This document shows positions 57,513 through 64,000 of a stretch of DNA of 64,000 nt, one piece after another. The DNA lies in the NCBI RefSeq assembly GCF_963169125.1, contig NC_084797.1, positions 92,103,868 through 92,167,867 of the forward strand, in the 5' to 3' direction. The stretch's first letter is position 1. Each line of letters opens with the position of its first letter. A program made the translations under genes and the position numbers. A model generated the notes under the pieces. That model was given only the letters and a program-made list of their open reading frames with translations. It made no database searches and had not been told where the DNA came from. This DNA comes from Humulus lupulus (lineage: Eukaryota; Streptophyta; Magnoliopsida; Rosales; Cannabaceae).

Positions 57513-59832
57513 TTAAGGAGCTTGAGGGTCTTGAGGAACGTCTTGGTCAACGGCTGGGCCAGCCTCAGTATCCGCACCATCTATCCCTGCTGCCAGGGAA
57601 ATCTCTGGGGAGGCAGGCACTTCAGCCCTCTCTTCTTCTTCCAGGCGAATGGCACACTGCGCCATTAAAGTCTTCCTCAAGCGTTCTGACAGATAGCTGA
57701 AGTTAGCCTCCCAGTTGTGCTTCCAGAACTCGTAGAAGCAAAGATGAGTGGCTTCTTTGTATTTCTCAAATTTCTTAGCTCCAGCCTCCTCCAGCTCTTT
57801 CACTCGTCTTCCGAGTTCCTCCGCCTCCTACCTGCCCGCGATCAGATCAAGCTCGAGCTGTACAGCTTGCTGGTAGTTGAGTGTGGAGCTTTCCCTAAAT
57901 TTTTCCCTGGCTTCGTTGGATTTCTTCAGGGCGTTCCGGGTTTCCAGCAGCTCCTCGGTCAGAGTAGCTTTTTGCTTGAGCAATTCGTCCTTATGCTTAA
58001 ACAGCTTTGTGTTCTCTGCAAGCAACTCGTCATTCTATTTATCAAGCTCGTTGTTTTGAGCTTCGAGTGCTTTCTTAGCCTCAGCGAGCCTAGTATCGAA
58101 GTTCCTGCCCCGAGACACCAACGCCCCAGCACGACGCCAGCCAGCAGTTATTGTCAGTAGTCTCAGAAGTTAGATAGAGAAAAGATAAGGCAAAGGCAAG
58201 GAATCGAAAATAAATGTTACACCATCAGGAGTTTACTTACGCTAACTATCTCGTTCAGTCCTCTATTGAGAACTTGATCAGCCTCCATAGAGGTAGTTTC
58301 AGTAATAGCGACATGACTACGTTTATTCTTGGAGAGCTTGTATATTCTCTCCTTGGCAGAGCTGACCACAAGGCTGGGCAGGGAGCCTTCAGGCAGAGTG
58401 CATGGGGTTTGGCTGCTAGGAGCCTTAGGAGAAGGCTGCTGGTAGGCGGGTGTTGCAGGATTAGAAGTTTAACCGACCGAAGGAGTTGAGGCCGGCTACT
58501 CGAGTGGCGATGGAGGTGGTGAGTTCTCCGTCGAAGGGGTAGTAGCCGGAGGGTCGTCAGTTCGGGCCTTCTTCGAGGCAGTTTTACTGCTCTCCCCTCG
58601 AGCCCTCTTGTTGTTCTTCTTCTGGCCAGAAGAGGCGGCAGTAGCTTTGTAATGCTCGAACACATCCTCAGAGTCCATATCTGCACAAAAGGAAACAATG
58701 CAGGCAGTAAGACACAATGGTCACACAGGGCCAAAAAATTAAAGTGAAGATATTACAAGTAAAGTACCCGTGCTATAACTATCGGTCGCTACATTATTTA
58801 CTGAACTACTTACTGCCTGGAAGAAATCTGAATTTAAGATTGGAGCATTCTTAAAGTTGCCATCCCCATCAAACAGATGACAGGGAATTGGAAAATTGTT
58901 TAAAAGCGAAATTACTATACCATTATCATTTGACGAGTCGTCAGAAAGTTTGGCAGGCTCGGCGGCCTTCTGCTTTCCTTTTCCTTTGGGAGCCGAGGGC
59001 CTCTCTGATCGTATCCCACGAGTGAAGGCCAGATTGTCCGCGACCAGGTCGGGCGTAAGAAAGTACTCCTGGTGGTACCTCCCTACATTCGAGATGTGGG
59101 TTGTGTCGGTCAGGAAAGTGCTCCCGGTTTCCTAATGACAAAGATGGAAGAACCCCGTGCCTTCTTGGTTGGGGTTAGACTTGAGGTCGAACAGGTAGTT
59201 GACCTCATGTGGCGACGTCACAGACTATTTTTTCTGGCTATACAGGACATAGAGTGCAGCGAGCATTCTATATCCGTTTGGGGTAATTTGGAAGGGGGCA
59301 ACTCCAAAATAGTTGGCCACCCCCTGAAAGAATGCATGAAGAGGCAAAGTGGCTCTTGCCTCAACATGAAACCACGACCACGCGCTGTATGCACCTCTAG
59401 GCAGATTAGCCCTTTGGTCTGGGTTAGGTTTGACTAGGGTCGCCCCTATCAGATTGTATTTATTTAAGTAGTTGGCGATCATCCTGATCATCACCCTACT
59501 CTCAGCGACTACATGCCACTCGACATCCGGCTAAATAGCGTGCTGAGGGCAGGCATGCCTTTGGAGATTTGTGTCGGGGGCATTTTCGTCTCGACCACTG
59601 GTCGAGGGAGCATCAGCAGTAGGCTGATGAGAAGTGTTGGGAGATTTTCTTTTTCGAGCATTGGTTTTGGTACGAGCAATATTTTGAGTCAAAATTAGGG
59701 AAGTGTTTAGGTTAACGCGAGAAAAAGGAATATCTGATATCAAGGTCGAAAGTTGTTCTTCGTCTTCAAGCAGTTGAACAAAGAGATCATCGTCGATGGG
59801 TCTTTATCCTCCCCACGAGTCTTGCACATGAA
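57513..59832 (-). pseudogene. Antisense gene of Tat element C (putative gypsy-type transposon protein, PF04195-like)
   Basis: It runs opposite to gag-pol. The first coding exon starts after a TTGCAG acceptor at 59833 with ATG at 59829. A low-complexity Lys/Arg/Ser/Pro region follows (RKRKSPNTSHQPT). The conserved domain is at 59494-59225: SRVMIRMIANYLNKYNLIGA, RGAYSAWSWFHVEAR, FFQGVANYFGVAPFQITPNGYRMLAAL. This resembles the plant family 'putative gypsy type transposon' (PF04195). Then comes a Lys/Ser-rich segment (58717-58496, nuclear-signal-like KKNNKRAR and KKAR) and a long coiled coil (58025-57513). Splice-like sites exist near 58230 and 58680. Frame changes are needed near 59500 and 59150, so the gene is probably damaged. 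The function of this family is unknown. Confidence 0.7.
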
Positions 59833-60503
59833 CTGCAAATAGATAAAGGAGGAGATAAGACGCACAGCCCTGGAAGCTTATGTTGAAAGTTGGAATAACG
59901 TTGCTCGCGTCTATCGACCAGCAGCATTCTAACCGAAACACTAAGTTTTATGCTAGCAGATTGAAAAATGGATCAAAAAGTGAAAGTAAAAAGTTTTCTG
60001 AAAAGAAGCTTTTTCAACTCCGAAAGGGCGGGAAAAACCCAGTTTTTCAACTAGCCTAAAAATCGAATTTTTACGTCGATTTTACGCCATAAACCTATGA
60101 TCCTGACTATCAAACTAATTCCTAACTTATACAAAGCTAAAGTACACTACCATATCAAGCATCAAACGGTATATACAAAATCTCTACAAACATCTACCCA
60201 AGAACACAAAAAGTCTCAGAACTCTAAAGCAGTATGCATGGCATCTCAAAGAGTTTAAAAGACGAAGAAATGTACCTGGATGAAGGTTAAAGATTCTGAA
60301 ACGGGACGACTTTGGGCTTGCAAACAAAGAACCCTTAAGCAAAGTGACAGGAGACCTTCGAAGTTCTGAGCTCTGGGATGGAGTTCTTGAGAGTTCTTGG
60401 TAGGAAATGAAGAGTAAAAGGTTAAAAGGTGAATGAGAGGGTTACTTATAGAAACCGAGGTGTGACAAAAATGAGTAATCATGAATTCCCTTTTTCGAAG
60501 CAT
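59833..60503 (-). promoter_or_regulatory. Promoter, leader and intron of the C antisense gene
   Basis: On the minus strand a TATA-like CTATAAGTAA is at 60442-60451, followed by a CT-rich leader ('caccttttaaccttttactc', 60435-60400) and a donor (CCAGGTACATTTC) near 60275. An intron of about 440 bp ends TTTGCAG at 59833. The arrangement matches the plus-strand copy at 40089-40884. Confidence 0.6.
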
Positions 60504-60683
60504 GGGGGAGTGTAACAGCCGTCGGAGTGGTATCTTAAAAAACTGAAAAGGCTTGATTAGACATGATTAGGTCACGATTTTCAAAAACGCATGAGTGCTC
60601 TGACAGATTTCGTGGGGCATATGAAAAGTTGTTTTCCTAAGTTTACTTATTGCTGGTCGCAATAAATAAACTTGGGGGGCAAA
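60504..60683 (+). promoter_or_regulatory. 3' internal end and polypurine tract of element C
   Basis: Non-coding, ending in AAACTTGGGGGGCAAA (60668-60683) directly before the 3' LTR. Compare the matching tract of D at 30612-30626. Confidence 0.85.
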
Positions 60684-61290
60684 TGTTATCCAAAAAATAG
60701 ACGTCGATGACGTGGAAGACATTTTTAACACGTGGCTGACACCTAGCAGAGGTTCTATTCGACTATCGACCAGGGAGATTCCCCTGACATAACAGTTGGA
60801 TTTTATATACAACCAGCTTGGTCGTATACTCCGTATATTTTGAGAAGATCTTATGCAATTGTAATCATATCTGAGATTATCTCCCATAATTCCTGAGTAT
60901 CCAATTATTTAGGAAAGAATATCTGTAACAGTTTTATGTAATCCTCCTTGAGCCTATAAATAGAGAAGAAATAGCTCAAGGTAAGAAAGGGGGGACTTTT
61001 TGTTTAATTCTGAGTTTATGCTTTACAAGAGAATTATAGCTATTACCTTTTGATTGTATTATTCATCCCTCTAAGGCTTGTGAAACTCAAAGAACCCTAG
61101 TTCTTTGATCACTCCTTTGAGAATCAATATCAGTAATAGCTTAAGTGGACGTAGGTCATTACCAATTCGTGGGGCTGAACCACTATAATTTGTTGTGTCA
61201 TTTACTGTTCTTTCCATTAAACTTATTTCAATATTTCCTGTCACATCAAGCATTTGACTCTGTGTCAGTTGACCAAAACGAGGGTCAACA
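60684..61290 (+). mobile_element. 3' LTR of element C, 607 bp
   Basis: TGTTATCC...GGTCAACA, followed by TCAGG. It is about 8 bp shorter than the 5' LTR, mainly because the G-run after the TATA box is shorter. TATA at 60955. Confidence 0.95.
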
Positions 61291-61295
61291 TCAGG

Positions 61296-61579
61296 CATGA
61301 TAACAACATCCAACACCACCTCCTACTCACATCAGTCATCCATAAGCAACGATCCACATAACTCACAAATAACATATAGAACACAACAGGCCATGCCCTG
61401 ACATCATGCATACATTACATCATTCATCATGCTCTATATGGAAAAAGCAGGCAAACAGGGAATTTAAGCACATAATCAGACATACAATTCAATTATTACC
61501 AACCAACCTTGAGTCGAGCTTGCCATTAACAGAGAGTGTACATGTTCGGTCATTCTTCAAAAACCATAAACCTTGGCTC
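61296..61579 (-). other. 5' leader of element F
   Basis: Non-coding sequence between the F primer site and the insertion point of C. It joins to 47694 on the far side of C, 35 bases from the gag start. No gene is seen. Confidence 0.8.
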
Positions 61580-61594
61580 GCTCTGATACCAAGT
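61580..61594 (-). promoter_or_regulatory. Primer-binding site of element F (initiator Met tRNA)
   Basis: On the minus strand ACTTGGTATCAGAGC follows the LTR immediately. It is a full match to the plant initiator tRNA-Met complement (TGGTATCAGAGC). Confidence 0.93.
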
Positions 61595-63773
61595 TGTAAT
61601 GCCCTACTGCCTTAGAGATGTTACTAAGTGAGTTTAAAATGTGCAGTTAGTTCGCTAATCGAGGTTTTAGGTCAAAAGTGTAATTAAACCATAATCAGAG
61701 TCATAAACTTGAGAATAAACCTTTCATTGAAAATTATAAAGCGTTTAACATTTAGGATCCCAAAAACATTGTTTAGAAATATTTACAACTCAAAATATAA
61801 ACAAAGTCGACTAAACGACAAACTCAAGTTTGGTACAATCATCTCCCAAAAACACCCCTGGTTGTGGTAGCTAGGCAGAACAAAAATGTACGCACCGCTC
61901 ATCACGCTCACCATACTCAAGGTTGATCGACTTTCCCCTTGCCTTTACCTGCATCATAGAGCACCTGTGAGCCGAATCCCAGCAAGAAAACCCTCACAGG
62001 CAGATAATATATGCATATCAAACACTAGACATAAAATCAAGCCATCATCAGGTTATACACGTATGGCCATGCCGTCCCAGGCGCTTTACCAGGCCCTGGG
62101 TTCGCAGTCTATACCGTAAGGATATCCTAGGTATCCCTTGGGGTCCCGCCCTGGCAACTCGCACTCCGCGTGATAAACGCTGCTTCCAGCCCTCATCGTT
62201 CTCAGCCCCTCGTCGTTCTCGGCCTTCGCCGTTCCTGACCATCGCCTTTCCATCATTTATATACCCACAAAATATAACTAAACAAACATCTAAACACATA
62301 TAAATTCAATCAAAGGGTCACGCCCTGCAACACAGTCATATAGAGTCGAGCCCTGCAACTCAATCATATAGGGTCGAGCCCTACAACACAAGCTCTATGG
62401 GAACAGTAGTTTTCTTACCTGCGTCCCGAGCTTTCCAAGCACCAATGTCCCGAGCACAGTTCCCTAGTCCGAGCCTCGCCAAAACCCTAGTCACAACACA
62501 TTAACAATTTCCACCATCAAGTTCTAATCAATTAAATAGCTTCATATTATGATTCTAGTCTCCAGGACATTGAATTCTATCAATCTGGGTGATAAAATCT
62601 ATCCCGAGCCTTAACTATTGAATTCCCGAGCCTAAAACTCCTATAGAACCCAAAATTTCACTAAGCGTCACGGCCCTAGGGACTCATGCAGCGGCCCCTA
62701 GCTCAACCCGAGGCCCTGCCTCAAAATAGCCCACACGCGCCGTGACCCTTCCTGAAGGGCGTCGCGGCGCGCCTCCAATTCTAGACGCCCCAAGTTCTAA
62801 GGGGTCGCAGCTCGACCCCTCGAGCCCAGATAAACTCACCATTTTCACCTCAAAACTAGTCCAATTATCTCGAGAATGAAGCCAACAATCCAAACTAATT
62901 ATCACAGAAATCATACTATAGATTCAGCAACAAAACCCGACTAGAACTTAAGCCAAAAACCTCCTCAAACTCAAATTCAATTCTTCACCCAACACACATG
63001 CATACTCTAAGAAAACCAACAGAAATTCCAAACACAATCCTTATAATTTAAAACTTACCCTGGCTGAACTGAGTCTCTGAGTTGATCTCCTAAGCCCCAA
63101 GCTCTTAGCCTCCAAAGCTCTAGCTTGATTCCTAGCTTCCAATTGGTTTTCACAAGTAGAACCTCCAAGATGTCACTAAGCCTCCAAGAGTAGAAGAGAA
63201 ATAGAGTAAGGGAGAAGGAGTGGGTCAGTTTAGAGAGTTCCAAGTGGTTCTATGTTTTGTTTTATTTAACTTAAGTCTATAAGGTTACCTCAAGACTCGG
63301 GATACCAAAAACGTCCCCGATGCAAAAATGGTAAATTTCCCCAATATTCCTTTCTAGACATTCTAACCTCAAATATTTCTCCAAATATTTATTTCCATAA
63401 CCTGATAGCCCCATAAAACATCTAATACCCAATATACCCCTCGACTCGCCCCGAGTCAGATTTTCGACCCCGTTGTGACTTTCTTGCTAACCGCTCCCTA
63501 GAACTGTCTCGAACTGAGAAACACAGATATATCACAAATATATCACCATTATCATATTTATACCCTCAACAGGCAAAAATTACAATCATGCCCCTAATGA
63601 CCAGACGGGACCCACATGCATATTTAATTCACCTAAACATGCATCACTAATCACATATTCACACAAATCACATATTATAACAATAATTCACATATTAAAC
63701 AATAATTCTCTTATTGCCCTCTAGGCATGTTAATTAAGGCCCTAAGCCTTATTAGCAAATTTGGGTCGTTACA
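61595..63773 (-). mobile_element. 5' LTR of element F, 2179 bp
   Basis: On the minus strand TGTAACGACCC...GGGCATTACA, bounded by AGGTG. It differs from 40913-43091 by scattered substitutions and no net length change. Frames inside are shadows. Confidence 0.93.
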
Positions 63774-64000
63774 AGGTGAGAGACTAATAGATAGTGACCT
63801 GGTTACTCTACGGTTCGAGGATCAGGAACAACATTCTCTACCTTTTCCAGAGCCTTCAGCACCACCTCTAATTCCTATGACCAGCCTTCCTCAAAATTCT
63901 CCAAAGAAGCAACGAAACATTGGTCATGTCAAACATATTACTCATAGGAAAAGAAAACCCCCAAACTCCCCTTCTATCCGGCCAGCATCTAACACCGAAG
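63774..64000 (+). pseudogene. Antisense gene of Tat element D: first coding exon (right of F)
   Basis: An open frame with no stop runs from 63775 to the window end (about 75 codons). It begins GERLIDSDLVTLRFEDQEQ, then a Pro-rich part and a basic stretch (HRKRKPPNSPS). The matching region of C's antisense gene has EDEEQLSTL and later RKRKSPNTSHQPT in the same order. The exon continues the frame left at 40912 once F and one target copy are removed. Downstream exons would lie beyond 64000. It could instead be a host exon, but the parallels with C argue against that. Confidence 0.65.

Larger units (their letters stand above)
47695..61295 (+). mobile_element. Tat-type Ty3/gypsy element C with antisense gene, 13.6 kb
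   Basis: Element 47700-61290 is flanked by target duplication TCAGG (47695-47699 and 61291-61295). LTRs are 615 and 607 bp and similar by eye at about 95%. In order: primer site, gag, protease, RT (split by a solo LTR), RNase H, a second RNase H, integrase, an antisense gene, polypurine tract, 3' LTR. The two RNase H domains and the antisense gene before the 3' LTR are marks of the Tat/Retand group. Coding regions have many stops. Confidence 0.95.
40908..63778 (-). mobile_element. Ty3/gypsy Tekay/Del-type element F, 22.9 kb with nested C
   Basis: The minus-strand element spans 40913-63773. Both LTRs are 2179 bp. The primer site is next to the right LTR and the polypurine tract next to the left one. 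Gag, protease, RT/RNase H, integrase and chromodomain-like end lie at 47660-43127. Flanking 5-mers are AGGTT (40908) and AGGTG (63774), a target duplication with one change. Element C is inserted in its leader just upstream of gag (47700-61290). All genes carry stops, so F is dead. Confidence 0.92.

Noticed and set aside
1..64000. tRNA, rRNA or microRNA genes
   Set aside because: No cloverleaf-like gene or rRNA core sequence was recognised. The tRNA-like matches are retrotransposon primer sites only. A covariance-model scan was not possible here.

Overview
The window is intergenic plant DNA made almost wholly of transposable elements nested in one another. Plant origin is shown by Ty3/gypsy elements of the Tekay/Del type (chromodomain-like pol end, iMet-tRNA primer site), Tat-type gypsy elements (second RNase H and an antisense gene), an En/Spm (CACTA) DNA transposon and a hAT transposon with plant-type introns. 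A eudicot is likely. A Cannabaceae source is only an impression from the LTR families. I find no host gene, rRNA, tRNA or CRISPR array.

Layout. (1) 1-20693: tandem Tekay-like elements in the order LTR - deleted pol - LTR - gag/pol - LTR. The first pol carries a 9.1 kb CACTA transposon (1452-10538) with perfect ends and a 3-bp target duplication. That transposon encodes a TNP2-type transposase and a second protein combining a plant Transposase_24 region with a Ulp1-like cysteine protease. (2) 20694-28852: two diverged, gene-free LTR-like copies of another family, one interrupted by an antisense LTR. (3) 28853-64000: a minus-strand Tat element (D) exploded by later insertions. A hAT transposon (30690-40088) sits in its 3' part and itself carries a minisatellite-bearing LTR element (31269-34142) and a solo LTR (36172-38546). 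Further right a minus-strand Tekay element F (40913-63773) interrupts the antisense gene of D. F in turn contains a plus-strand Tat element C (47700-61290), and C contains a solo LTR (51794-54124) inside its reverse transcriptase.

By insertion logic D is oldest. The hAT and F came next, then C into F, then the solo-LTR parents into C and the hAT. Target duplications support most steps: ACT, AGTAT, GAAGA, AGGTT/AGGTG, TCAGG and CCATG.

All gag/pol and transposase genes carry stops or frameshifts and look dead. The best-preserved coding signals are the protease exons of the CACTA element, whose splice phases all agree, and the antisense genes of the two Tat elements. The antisense gene of D can be followed across the 22.9 kb insertion F to the right edge of the window.
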